A DNA stretch of 64,000 nt from Reticulitermes lucifugus (lineage: Eukaryota; Arthropoda; Insecta; Blattodea; Rhinotermitidae): positions 28,561 to 92,560 of the forward strand of contig JAKCWW010000771.1 in the NCBI GenBank assembly GCA_026260175.1. Reading direction: 5' to 3'. Below the pieces are notes generated by a model that did not search any database, was not told where the DNA came from, and worked only from the letters and a program-made list of their open reading frames with translations. Each line of letters begins with the position of its first letter. Position 1 is the first letter of the stretch. Below, in pieces: positions 1 through 10,975 of the stretch. Position numbers and translations under genes: made by a program.

Positions 1-374
1 CAGAATGTAGATGTGCTGTTATTTGAGATTCGTATTAACAGCTTATTGACAATTTCGAGTACTAAACACGGGAGAGTAATGTAACCTGAGACACTGTACG
101 GCTCGACCACAATAACACAATATGTATATCTGCATGGATAAAGCAAAAACAATGTCATCGATCAGCCACCTGACCCGAATACATGTCACTGAGTGGTGCG
201 TTGGAGTGTATTATTCTATGTAACAGCTAACACAAATCGATACTTAATGCATCCATCTCACACAGTGAAGTCCAGTCTTCCAGTAACGAAACTATATCGC
301 TCAGACAGGTTCGAATTTTTGCGGACTTTTTTGAACAGAAACGAAACAACTTAGGATCTGTTTCCTAACGCATA

Positions 375-772
375 GTGGGCCAGGATAGCGTAGTCGGCAT
401 AGCGACTCGCTACGAGCTGGACGTTCCGGGGATCGAACCTACATCCTCAGCAGGACATACCCTTTCCGTCACATTATGACCATTACCCATGACATTCATG
501 GAACCATGGTATACGCACTGACATGTAATTAACTAGTACATAATAAATTTGTTGTTTTATTAAAAAAAAATCCCGGTGGGGACGAGATTTTCAGCACCCG
601 TCCAGCCTCTTGTACGATGGGTACCGGGTCATTCCCGGGGGTAAAGCGGCCGGGGCGTGGCGTTGACCACCCACCNNNNNNNNNNNNNNNNNNNNNNNNN
701 AGAGTAGAGCTATACCTCTTCTCCCCCTCTGGGCCTTCATGGCCTGTTCTAGGGTGAACTTTACCTTTTACC
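375..772 (+). mobile_element. Composite tRNA-derived SINE with exact 13-bp TSD
   Basis: An exact direct repeat, TTCCTAACGCATA, flanks this segment at 362-374 and 773-785, as expected for a target-site duplication made by non-LTR machinery. The 5' part looks tRNA-derived: a box A-like stretch lies near 386-397 and a box B-like GGGATCGAACC at 429-439. About 130 bp then follow and end in a poly-A run near 562-570. After that the sequence resumes with TCCCGGTGGGGACG, which normally follows box B directly in this type of SINE. The later body (GGTACCGGG, then AAAGCGGCCGG) recurs at 15.8, 45.8 and 47.3 kb. A 25-N gap (676-700) interrupts the body. The outer TSD shows that the whole composite, or an outer SINE with a nested A-tailed insert, went in as one unit. 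Confidence 0.7.
676..700. other. Assembly gap (25 N)
   Basis: A run of 25 N lies inside the body of the SINE at 375-772. The true gap length is unknown. The second gap in the window is also in a SINE of the same body type. Confidence 0.98.
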
Positions 773-1051
773 TTCCTAACGCATAATAACAGGATGACCT
801 ACGAAAAATATATTAACTGTGTTGCGTAACTCACGAATACTGCGCTGTCATGTACAGATAAAGAGAAAATGTTAACTGTATTTAAGTTATAAAAGTAATT
901 GAAAGAGTTATAGACGCCAACTTTCGTTTGAAGTTAATGGTCTCCACAGATGTGTGGTTGGAAGAACTGATGCAGAAATAACAACAAAGTTTGGCGAATT
1001 CGGCGCGTGAGTGCAGCTGTTATACGTAAACTGACAGCCACATAGAGCATG

Positions 1052-1286
1052 AAATTAAAAGTACATTAACTCTAACACTTCGTTAGAACAAGTTCACCAA
1101 ATTAAAAGTACATTAACTCTAACACTTCATTAGAACACGGTCACCAAATTAAAAGTACATTAACTCTAACACTTCGTTAGAACAAGGTCACCAAATTAAA
1201 AGTACATTAACTCTAACACTTCGTTAGAACACGGTCACCAAATTAAAAGTACATTAACTCTAACACTTCGTTAGAACACGGTCACC
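1052..1286. repeat. 47-bp minisatellite, five tandem copies
   Basis: Five head-to-tail copies of a 47-bp unit start at 1052, 1099, 1146, 1193 and 1240. The unit opens with AAATTAAAAGTACATTAACT and ends in GGTCACC. Copies differ at only a few positions: ACAAGTT, ACACGG or ACAAGG before the final TCACC, and one CATTAG for CGTTAG. Each unit contains a short inverted repeat, CTAAC-ACTTC-GTTAG. The high copy-to-copy identity suggests recent expansion or homogenisation. No gene overlaps it. Confidence 0.95.
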
Positions 1287-2381
1287 AAATCAGAAAATAA
1301 CAAGACGCACGATTGCCACATTAATATTTGACGCGCCTCAGAAATAGCGGTCCCGAAATTAAGGTTTAAAATCATTTCCCAAGATAAACTGAAATGTAAG
1401 ACACGTCCACGCAATGACAATAATGTTGATTCTAAACAAAATTTTAACATCTGATACTAGTGACAGCAGTGAAACAAAATTCTGGAAAAGAGCACTGTCT
1501 CAAATGACGTAGACATATAGAATGTTATGCTACTGTAAGTGTCCATTTACACTAAGAGTGTGTTGTCAGTGCAGCGCGGGAAATCAACACAGCAATAACA
1601 CACACTACCTGCTAACGCGATGCTCACAGCGCATTTCCCTAAGATAAATATTAATTTTATTACCGTCTAATTTCGTGCTCTGTCTTCCAAACGGTTGTTT
1701 TCTTATATTATTTCCTACAGACTTCATACATACCCTCTTTTATCTCCCGTCGAACCAAAACACAAATAAGCATATCTGTGTGACGTTTTATTTGTATTGT
1801 GTATATTTCGTGTTTATGGAATTCCTAGGGTTAGTGGTTTTAAAATATCAGGATGAAAAACTAAAATTTTTCCTTCTGTTCTACTAATCTATCACAAGGA
1901 ACGAATAACATTTCAAGTGCAAATTTCATATGCAAATTCGGTTAACTTCCCTGCTAAACACATCCGTCTGGCGTCGAAACATCGACTTTTAGAGATTCCT
2001 TCGATATGTGCCCAAGCAAGAATAAGGCCCTACTTAATAAAGACCCCAGACTACACAACCCCGATCCGTCCGCTGTAAAATAGGCGAGGGCATAATGGAA
2101 AAGCAGGCCCTTCGCTTCAGTTTGAAGCAAACGAATGACAACCAGACACAGTGCCACTGCACAAGAACTTTGATATTAACGGTACTGCTCGTCCCATTAA
2201 CTAAATATTTAGAGGCGCATAAAATAAATTACAGCATCCTGCTGCGTCCGAGGGCTTTGTAGTAATGTACTGATATAAGCATAGAGTTCCGTCACTCTGA
2301 CTTAAATACTGTTCAGTTTGAAGCTCAACAGAAAGGAAAATAATCAGACTGAAACTACAGATCAAGCAATATAAGCTAATG

Positions 2382-2915
2382 TATGTTTTACTCTTATCAG
2401 TAGTACAGTCACAACCAACACATACACTTGCGACACATAATCAGGCTACCGGTTTCAGCTCAAAGAGCCATTATCAGGCCTATGATAGAAAACTATGAAA
2501 ATCAAAGTCCTTACATTTGATAAGAGGAAATACTACCCTTGTTTTTATAATTACATATATAAAACGTATATCAATGTATAAAAGTGCTGTCTAAGAGAAG
2601 TATATGTTAAAATGTAAATATAAAAGATGTAAAATATAAAAATATATAAGTATATAAATGTGAATATAAAAAATATAAAAAATGGCGTCAGACCATAAGA
2701 TGTGGATGTATGTACGGCAGTACTAATACACATTTTATATATGTAATTGCAAAAAAGGGGGGAGGTTTTCCTCTTATCAAATGTAAGGAGTTTGATTTTC
2801 ATAGTTTTCTGTCATAGGCCTGATGATGGCTCTTTGAGCTGAAACCGGTAGCCTGATTACGTGTCGCAAGTGTATGTGTTGGTTGTGACTGTACTATTGA
2901 TAAGAGTAAAATATA
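2382..2915. mobile_element. Fold-back element with 149-bp inverted arms and hammerhead-like motifs
   Basis: The left arm (2382-2530) is the reverse complement of the right arm (2767-2915) with about 6 mismatches in 149 bp. The 236-bp loop is AT-rich and contains no convincing gene. The right arm, on the plus strand, carries CTGATGA (2820-2826), an extra T, a small hairpin (2828-2840), GAAAC (2841-2845) and CGGTA. AGGC (2816-2819) pairs with GCCT (2851-2854). This is the layout of a type I hammerhead ribozyme. The left arm carries the same motif on the minus strand, but its core reads CTGATAA, a change at the conserved G8. I found no clear TSD. The element could be a MITE or a Penelope-like derivative; transposase and reverse transcriptase are both absent. 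Confidence 0.85.
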
Positions 2916-3164
2916 CTTTTGCATGTACATACCAACGGTGATGTCTAATATTAAAACTATCTAAGCCAGTTATCTTCCCTCAGAATTATAGCCTATACAT
3001 AGGTATAACAGTCTCAGAGCTGCCTTTACGCCATAATTTACCACCTGGACAGCCAAGGTGTCCAAATTAGAGCTCTCTGGTGGATGGTCCTGCGTAACGC
3101 ATTTAGTCGCCTGAATAATGCAGATACTGTTTCTGGGTGAGTCACCGTCCGCATACGAACTGTG

Positions 3165-3215
3165 TTACTGACGTTTCGGCGATTCTTACTGTCCCCACCC
3201 TTAAGAGGAATTGTG
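3165..3215 (-). repeat. Degraded hammerhead-like motif
   Basis: On the minus strand GAAACGTC (GTTTC at 3173-3177 on the plus strand) follows a hairpin-like stretch (3178-3196). The expected CTGANGA position reads roughly CTTAAGG, so the catalytic core is lost. It resembles the better-preserved copies at 10.9 and 17.1 kb and is probably a decayed relative. Confidence 0.35.
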
Positions 3216-3251
3216 CAAACAACGGCCGTTGCTAGTTAATCCTGTAAGTAT

Positions 3252-3640
3252 AGGGGAGACTGGGGTTAGTTCCTACGTGGAGAAAGTTGTCAAATTCAAA
3301 TTATAAAATAACATCAAGTCAGAGGGCCTCCATCAGCTACCAGATGAAGGGCATACTGGATATCCCCCTCTTAGCACTTGGCGGTTCGCCGTTCCGTGTT
3401 GTTGCATGACAAAATGGTTTCTTTGTCCCCTTCTTTCGTTTTAGGATTTTTTATAATCGTATATCTTGAGTTTCGCAAACCGCATCTGAGAAACTAAAAT
3501 ACATATTTTTAACTTTGCATAATAATGTTTGTTCCGGTAATTTACTGAGAAACAAAATGGCATAGTAAGGAGTTAGATTTTACGACTAGAGAGGTGTCAA
3601 TTGTTACACTTTACACCTCACCCCGCTGTTATATTTACTT
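3252..3640 (+). repeat. Dispersed repeat beginning GGGGAGACTGGGG
   Basis: The start, GGGGAGACTGGGGTTAGTT, resembles the segment at the right edge of the window (63937 onward), and ACACTTTACACCTCACCCC near 3605-3622 looks like a partly inverted echo of it. The limits are uncertain. No coding capacity is seen. I recognise the pattern as a repeat but cannot name its class. Confidence 0.3.
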
Positions 3641-3699
3641 ATAATGTTCTACAGGCAGCAATTAACAGAACCTAGAACAGGAAAACGAACAGAGGCAAA

Positions 3700-5860
3700 C
3701 CGTCTATACAAACATATATACAGACAGAAAAAGGTGCCTTGACTAAAACTAGCAGTATGAGGAACGTTTCTGCGAACTATTAAGTTAACTTTATAACAAT
3801 ATATAAATTTTGTAAAAAGCTTGAATGAGGAAGTATTCGCAAGTTTGCATTTACACAATTTCTTACAATCACTTTAGACGTGACAGTTAACAGAATGCAT
3901 GGCATAACGATTCTTTCCGCTAAAAGTTACTAAGTTTATAGCACATACTTAAAACAGATTAATTAACATAAGGTGTCATACGACGCCAGTCTCGTTTCGG
4001 AGTGTCAGAACCTTTTTACCTGTATTTCAGAACCAGAGTACTCATTTATTTCAAACACTTGGTACAAACGTCCATGTCAGGTATTCTCCGATTCAGAGAA
4101 GTCAGAGTTACAGTACTTTATAATGGCCCCTCCTACAGGAAGAAAAGAAAAATGTAACAAGTAACCCCGGTCGCCCCTATGTATAATCTGTGCATCGATA
4201 ATAAACATTACAAGGGTGCCCATTTGATGCAGATAAACAGATTAGAGTACATGACACAAATGATAAATATGCCAATTTTTAGAGAAATGCCAAAGGAAGG
4301 CACAATGACTTCAATCTCTCAGGCACAAGACATCGAGGTGTTACTTGTTACATATATATATGTATATATATATATATGCGCGTACGAAACAGACATCAGT
4401 GCGTAGTTTATAAAGATAAAATCCCAATTCTGATTACAAAGTACACAACACGAATAAGTAAGGGCTTATTGCTTTCAACTAATCGGAAACTAATACGATT
4501 CATAAATTTCCTTGAATACTTCGTCGTCAGAAAGTGTTAGACCGTTTTTAACTTCCCATCTGGAAATTAAGCTGCAACGAATTCGGTCAATTGCACTGAA
4601 AGGACATCAATGATATCTGCAGGGACATGTTACTTGTTAACGAAGTTCAGTTGGGCGTATCAACACTGACCAAGAGGTAAAGTGAATGCCTTCCCACTAT
4701 AAACACACAGAAGGTTAAACCTCTTACTTCCGGCTAGTCACTTCGTGGTCCATTGAGACTTCATGACCCGGAACTTAGTAACACAGTCCTCTCTCAAGAG
4801 ACGGCTTTGCTCCTAAGCCTATGAGAATATTGGCCATAATAATGGCAGTAATCGTATATAACACGCAACAAGGCACTCTCCTATGTTTGACAAGATTACG
4901 TACCGCGATGGAGAAGTAGCCTGAGGCCAGGACCGTGTAGGCTGCGAATTTTCACTCTCAAAAGCCAACGAGTAGAGAAGATATATTTAGGTAAACTGAG
5001 GATAAAAAAATTTACAGAAAATACGTAAGTACCTGAAGATGCAAATACTGTTATACACAAATTCGATTTCATCGAATGACACGAATGATGCTTCGTATTC
5101 CGAAGATCCCGGTTTCGAAATTCACAGAGCGACTGTGCCAACCCTCCAAGGAACTTATCTCATTCAATCTAGACAAATTCTGGGGCAACATCTTCAAACG
5201 TTACGACCACTGCCAAGCACGATGTAACCTATCATTTGCAATCATCCTATCATTGGTCGCTGATTAAGTTACTCGGCTGGAAAGGAATTGCAAACAACAC
5301 AAAAAGATCGTAACACTGCTAATGTTGTAAATTCAACTCCTTGTTTGTGCGACACAGATAACACAAACACAAAAAATACACACATCATATTTGTCCATAC
5401 TAGAGCAGACGACCGTTATGAAGACAAATTATGAAGAATTCGAAATATCAGTTTTCTGCAGAAATATGGATTGAAAACGCGATGTATACGTTGACAAAGT
5501 CGAAACGAGGTGTGGCTGTCGTTCTGATGCTGAAACTAAATATTTCTGCTACCGAAAAGTGATTTCGCGGTGACTGAAATTTCAGTAATACTGAATTACA
5601 AATGGGAGGACATTTCAAAACCGCGTGTCTTTCCCTCTAGAAACGTAAAGATTATAATGGGGCGTAGAAGACAAATTCAGAGCAGAAGTCAAAGGCTATT
5701 CATATTTTGTATAGGTCTCTTGTTCAACACACACACGTGTATATATAAATATGTATGTATATATATGTTAGTGTTAATTTAATTTTTATTTTCTTACATC
5801 CGCCATGTCATTATTACTGGATAGGAAATATAAAAGTAGGAGTTGAGGTTATATTCAACG
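3700..5860. other. No supported gene; short TA microsatellite
   Basis: I find no domain, splice-supported exon or repeat match here apart from a short (TA)n run at about 4350-4378. Open frames are all under about 85 codons and overlap each other on both strands. Confidence 0.5.
4350..4380. repeat. (TA)n microsatellite
   Basis: An alternating TA/CA/TG dinucleotide run with one GT interruption. No associated gene. Confidence 0.85.
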
Positions 5861-5861
5861 G

Positions 5862-5952
5862 CATAAACTTCACACCAAGTTTCGTGAAAATCGACCGTTT
5901 CAAGAACTGAAATGACAGAACACCCCACACATAAAACTTCCCCCCCCCCCGT
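5862..5952 (+). repeat. Short dispersed-repeat fragment, poly-C end
   Basis: The stretch contains CCAAGTTTCGTGAAAATCG followed by a CGTTTCAAGA-like segment, a pattern I associate with a dispersed arthropod repeat. It ends in an uninterrupted C tract (about 5941-5950). The class is unknown and the boundaries are approximate. Confidence 0.3.
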
Positions 5953-8334
5953 CACACAAATGCGCGCCCCCTTGCAGACAGTGTGGTGATCTTCAGAGTC
6001 TACTTAGAACTTATGTTTCTTCTGCACAGTGGTGTAAATCTAACCGTAGCTGCAAATGTGCGAGAAGAAGGCGACAAACAGGATATTTGGACCGCAGCAG
6101 GACAGCAAGTTACGTACACAGCTGGAGCTTAATAATAATGTGTACTCGTCTGCAAGTATAAGGGTGATAACACTGGCGGAGATAAGACGTCCGAACAACG
6201 TAGCATGCATGAGAAGATGAGGAATAAATAAGCATTTAATCGGTACACTAGAGGAAAAGAGACCACTAGAGACATACATGGTAAGGGAATATTAAGGCCG
6301 ACATTAAAGAACTGATGTTCGTCGATGTTGACTGGATTTATCTGGCTCATGATGGGATGCAGTGGTGGAACCTTGTGGACACAAATATGAAACTTCAGGT
6401 TCCTAAAGAATGGGGAAATCTCATCTAGATAAGGGCATATTAGCTTGCAAGGAACGACTCTCCCTCATTAGTTTGAGTAGGTCCGGGTATAACATGTTAT
6501 ACATAGATCGGTGATCACTCAGTCACATTAAAATCGAAGCTTTCTTCATTCTACCTTTGGTATGTCTGTGTCTGTACACGTCTTCTGTTCTTTGTATAAA
6601 CTAAGTCAACAGCCACCAAGTGATTTGATGTCAACTTACTTAAGTGACGTTTCCTTACAATAGTTTCGTCTTGAATTTAGGAATATTCAAATCACATGGC
6701 TTAAGGTACTTTTAAGGAAAGAAACATATAATTACGAGGTATATCGGGACTTCGCACAGAGTAGTGGTAACAGTCGCGCCATATTATAGGATTATTGCAA
6801 ATCACTTACAGGCCTTCATCACTCTACCAAGCCTTTTGAAACCACTTACGAAACTCGTACACATATAAATGGTACACGAGTAACAACTAAGAATATCGTA
6901 AGATCAGGAACGGTTAAATATTCGAGTTCCGTGGCTATTTTCGCCTTCAGAGCTAGGTTAGACTAAAAAAGAGTGATCTGTCAAATTTGAAATGTTAGTT
7001 ACATTTTGTAAACTTTCGAGATGATTTTATTTTATAAACATCAAGTCGTACAGAAAAGTGAAAGCTAATATTTTTATTATATTTTTACCTGCCTGACCCT
7101 TGAACAAATAATGTTTAACGTTCAACACGTCACAGTATATTTACGATATACCTCCATACAATATTTCACAAAGTCCAATGTTTACTCTTTACAGCCATCA
7201 AACTGAAAGGTAAAAATACAGCATTTGCATGGCCCCAATTACGTGTTCTATATTCTACGCAAGATTAACTTGAGAAACTTTATATATTTTCAAATGTCCT
7301 TTACAAAATGTGTGATACTGATAGTAATGTTTTGTCATGTTATAAGTTTACATAGCTACCATGCCATATCAATGACGGAAGGAAATGAATGGCTATAATT
7401 ACAGAGTGGTCTCTAGTGGCATGTATTTGTACCATGTTTTATGAAAACCTATCATTTGGTTTATAACTTATTAAATGGGTTAAGAGCTACACGAGCATAA
7501 TGATAATAAAAAACCTACTTTTCCGTGTAAATTCGACGAGATTAGTTAAAATCGGAAAAGGTTTAACAGCAATTGTAGCAACATGAATACCAATCAAAAT
7601 AGTTGCAGCGAACCAAACTGTCGAAACAACCGTGCCAGGAAACCTTCCTCTAGTCGTTACAGACACTTAAAATTTTAACCAGAACAATTAAAGTTTGCTA
7701 CCAGCCGGGATGTAGCGCCTTGTAATATGGTAGAAGTGTAAAGGCGTTGTACTGTATCCTGCTGGATCCGGCTCCACCACCAGAGTAGATAAATCTACAC
7801 AACAGTTTTCAGAATCACCACCGTGAGAACACAGATCTCACAATAATTATATATTAGAAAGAGTAAAGGAAACGCGATATTGTGAAATGTGTCTAAAACA
7901 AATCAGAATAACCCATGTTTTTCAGTACGACAGTGCTATATTGTATCCGGTATGAAAGGAAAACAAAACGAATGGTAGTTATTTATGGAATATAACAGTA
8001 ACTTGTTATACACAGTAGCCTCCAGGTATTACAAACTGTATGTTATTTCAAATACAATGGATCATTTCATGTTATTTTACGACTGTCAAGAGAAATTTAA
8101 AACTGTAGCTCTTGCACTCAAATAAAACATATGCAAAACATGTATGCCTACACATTCACTGCACGTAATTATAGTAATAAGTAAGTATAGTAATAAGTTT
8201 TATACTAAGGATCCAGATGAGTCTTCACACACATTTTTCCAACTAAAATATCAACGTGACTTGGGTTTGTTATTTTAAGTTAATTATGCCTTTATCTATA
8301 GTATGTTTTCATTAAACAAAGCTGTTATGAAATT
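5953..8334. other. AT-rich stretch without recognisable gene
   Basis: No coding domain or clear repeat was recognised. A tRNA-like segment near 7725-7775 was considered but lacks a box B. Confidence 0.45.
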
Positions 8335-8650
8335 CACTAATTAACCCAACAAAGCAGAGTTCCTTTTGAGAATCTAAGACTTCCTCAGCTAGTCAAGAAA
8401 TTCCACACATTTCACGGATAGCGCCGGTTGATTGTCATGTTCATAACAGCCCGCCACTTATACCTATCCTGAAACACGTTAATCTAGACCATGCCCTGTC
8501 ATCCTGTTCCTCTCAGATCCATTTTAATATTATCGTGCTATCTAGGCCTAGGTCTTGCAAGCGGCCTCTTCCCTTTAAATTTCCCCACCCAAACCCAGTT
8601 TCGCATTCCTCTTCTCCCCCATATGCGCCATATGCCCTACCATATCATCC
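8335..8650 (-). pseudogene. 3' tail of a non-LTR retrotransposon ORF2, broken
   Basis: Reading the minus strand from about 8650 downward gives peptides typical of the C-terminal tail after the reverse transcriptase domain of a family of arthropod non-LTR elements. One is GKFKGKRPLARPRPR, then a stop, then HDNIKMDLRGTG, then a segment with QDRYKWRAV. At least three in-frame stops are present. The sequence past the ORF end also matches sister copies: peptides like NFLTS and LRFSKGTLL can be read through it, and the DNA contains CTCAAAAGGAACTCTGCT. Only this terminal region is present, with no reverse transcriptase or endonuclease, so it is a dead 5'-truncated copy. I cannot settle between the RTE and CR1/Jockey clades by eye. 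Confidence 0.75.
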
Positions 8651-9389
8651 ACAATCACGGCATGTGAAAAACGGACGGCAGCGAAAGCTAAATATTTGGT
8701 ATTCTCCAACGTAATCCGATACAAGATTGCCCCAGTCCTAAGTATGGTGCATCCCTTACGTTGACAACTTTATACTGGTGCAGGCAAACAAGAGGATCTG
8801 TGTTCCAAGAAGGGCAGCATGCTCTCGAAAGACCACCCTTCTTGCTGACATATGCACCAGAGGTTGTTTTAAAGCTAATAAACTAACAAATGGAAGTCTG
8901 ACTCGGTCGTTTAAAAGAACGGTAGTTATTCTTTTGCTCCGTACCAGAGACAGCTCACAGACTACCTCGTGTTTCGTTTGCTGGTATTGTTATTCATTTG
9001 TCTGCAGACGACGGGAAAATGTTAACTAGCACCCAAGGCAATCGGAAACTGCTCACCCAGGTGTATATATTCATACATGTCATCCATCACCTGCCGGGTC
9101 TGCTTTCAGTCCAAAACTCAGTGTAAGTTACTGAGTCCACACATTTTAATGCGCTACTTGCGTAGGGGTAAAGAATTTTGATGTCGTCTCCCTCCGTTTC
9201 GACCTCATGTAGAATATAATAAATTACATATGTGTATTGGATTCAATTTTGTATTGGGAACTCAAATAAAACTGTATAGCGAGTATTATGTTGCATCAAT
9301 TCTGTGGATTCGTAATCCGTGCGTTTAGCTAACCACGTAAAGCGTAGTGGTTACTTTGTCTACCACTTGCTTCAATAAGCAAAAACTCT

Positions 9390-9544
9390 CAAATAAAACA
9401 AACAAATAATCTGTCAACACAATATATATTTGAAACACTATCAAACAGCTATATGTAAATAGCCATTAATGTAGCCGAAACATGTAGCTGTTCACAATGT
9501 TTGCACTATATGTCGTGTTGACGGTTATTTGTTGGTTTTATTTG
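9390..9544. mobile_element. Small hairpin element, 38-39-bp arms
   Basis: The left arm (9390-9428) is the inverted complement of the right arm (9507-9544) with a few mismatches. It starts CAAATAAAAC, and the opposite end reads GTTTTATTTG. The centre contains AACAGC and GCTGTT, which can pair, and GCCGAAACATGTA, which matches the 3' half of the hammerhead-like motif seen at 10.9 kb. The CTGANGA half is absent or decayed. No coding capacity and no convincing TSD. Confidence 0.65.
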
Positions 9545-9889
9545 ACTAAATGCAAAGGGGATGAATCGTATCCTAGAAGACTGCACTCTTCACAATTCAG
9601 ATGAATTCCCTGATTTGTCGTTTTTTCATAATCCCCATCATTTAACGTCTGAATGTGGAGCGATCCTGAGAATTCGTCTTGAGCCGCACAGTTGCAACAA
9701 GTAGGTCAAGAGAAAAACAAGACAGGCAATGCACGTATAACGTAATATTGAAGCGCATTCGCTTAACCATTTTTGCCGTGAAAAAGCAATACGTATTAAA
9801 CATTATGTGTGTCTGTATAATTTCTTTAGTTATCTAGCATGCAAATCGCATATCTTGTGCGCCGTATTATATTGTTAACTGTGGCCTGC

Positions 9890-10260
9890 TTGGCTCTACC
9901 ACATTTTTCCACATTATCTCATAAACGGCATGATCTTCGAAAAAAATTATTGAAACTAAAATGTGCGTTTTGATGTTATCTACAACTTTGTCTGAAACAT
10001 TTCTCATTCTTAGAAGAATTCAGAGCGATATTATCATGAATTTATATAGGGCTTCATGTAAAGTACCCATTATTCTTGTCGGATTTTAATAACAATTGAA
10101 TTTTCTCGACAGTTTTTTTTTGTGAAATCCATAAATATAAAATTTCATAAAATTCCGTCCAGTGGGAGACGAGCTGTTCCATGCGGACAGACACGACGAA
10201 GCTAATGGTCGCTTTTCACGATTCTGCTAACGCGCCTAAAAAGGCACTTGTGCCAGACGA
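9890..10260 (-). repeat. Dispersed repeat family A, long copy
   Basis: The reverse complement aligns over about 370 bp with 15014-15392. Shared blocks are AGGCGCGTT, GAAAAGC, the GTCTGTCCGCATGGAACA region, TCTCCCACTGGACGG, TATGAAATTT, GTCGAGAAAAT, GAATGAGAAATGTTTCAGAC and GCCGTTTATGAGATAATGTG. No long open frame is conserved between the two, so it behaves as a non-coding repeat or the non-coding part of a larger element. The class is unknown. Confidence 0.7.
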
Positions 10261-10539
10261 GGCAAACTAAACCACTTTACTGGCAAGCAATATGGACAAT
10301 TAATGCACTCTCTCATTTAGAGACACTGCGCAAGTTTTCACAGTTGAGACTATTTTTATACAAAAATATTGTATCTATAGAACACGGACTGCATTTTAAT
10401 ATTATACACGTCTCTGACCTCTGAGAAATCATGGTGTTAATATTCAGCTCCATAAAAACTCACATATCAGCAGCATGTGGTATCGATTAACTTATGTAAT
10501 AGACCGATAGATACACATGACGCGAAAAATTGACTAGAT

Positions 10540-10700
10540 TTTAGGCACTTTCGACAAGCAACTGCTGAAAGTGACTATTAATTTCGGAATACCTCACTAT
10601 TCGTCCGTCCATTTCTCTGTTAGCATGTAACAACTCAACTCCCACCAAACGGATGAGTAAAAATTCATACTGGAGATTTGTACTAAAATTTGTCCATACT
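10540..10700 (+). repeat. Dispersed repeat family A, partial copy
   Basis: It contains the family A order GGCACTTTCGA, GACTATTAATTTCG, TTCGTCCGTCC, GCATGTAACAACTCAACTCCCAC, GGATGAGTAAAAATTC and ACTGGAGATTTG, and is diverged from the two long copies. It lies 280 bp from the minus-strand copy at 9890-10260, in opposite orientation. Confidence 0.55.
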
Positions 10701-10914
10701 TCGCTATTTTGATGCAAATGGGACAACAATTACAGACAATTTACATGAACACCTACGTACACTTATGACTACTTCAGTTACTAACGTTACCACGGTTACT
10801 TTCATTACCAATGTTACCAGTGTATAAAGGATTATGACAGTTCGCTTGGTTAACACGATTATCAATGTTATCAACAAATAAGTTTATTACCAACAAATTG
10901 CACTTGTCCATAGA

Positions 10915-10975
10915 CAGATAGCCACTCCTACATGTTTCGGCTATTATTTATAGCCATCTTCAGGGAGCATCATTA
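10915..10975 (-). ncRNA. Hammerhead-ribozyme-like motif, complete core
   Basis: On the minus strand the order is CTCC, CTGAAGA (plus-strand 10957-10963), one extra U, then a perfect 6-bp helix GGCTAT/ATAGCC around a 5-nt loop (10939-10955). GAAAC (10934-10938), ATGTA and GGAG follow. This fits a type I hammerhead: helix I is CUCC/GGAG, the core is CUGANGA and GAA, helix III is the self-complementary ACAUGU, and the predicted cleavage is after the A of UGUA. The only departure is the U between A9 and helix II. It is the best-preserved single motif in the window. It lies in a GTTATCAACAAATAAG-type flank with no coding region. Activity is inferred, not shown. Confidence 0.6.

Noticed and set aside
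1052-1286. CRISPR array
   Set aside because: The 47-bp units are contiguous, without unique spacers; this is a minisatellite in a eukaryotic context.
7725-7800. tRNA-like segment
   Set aside because: Box A-like sequence only; no box B and no cloverleaf.
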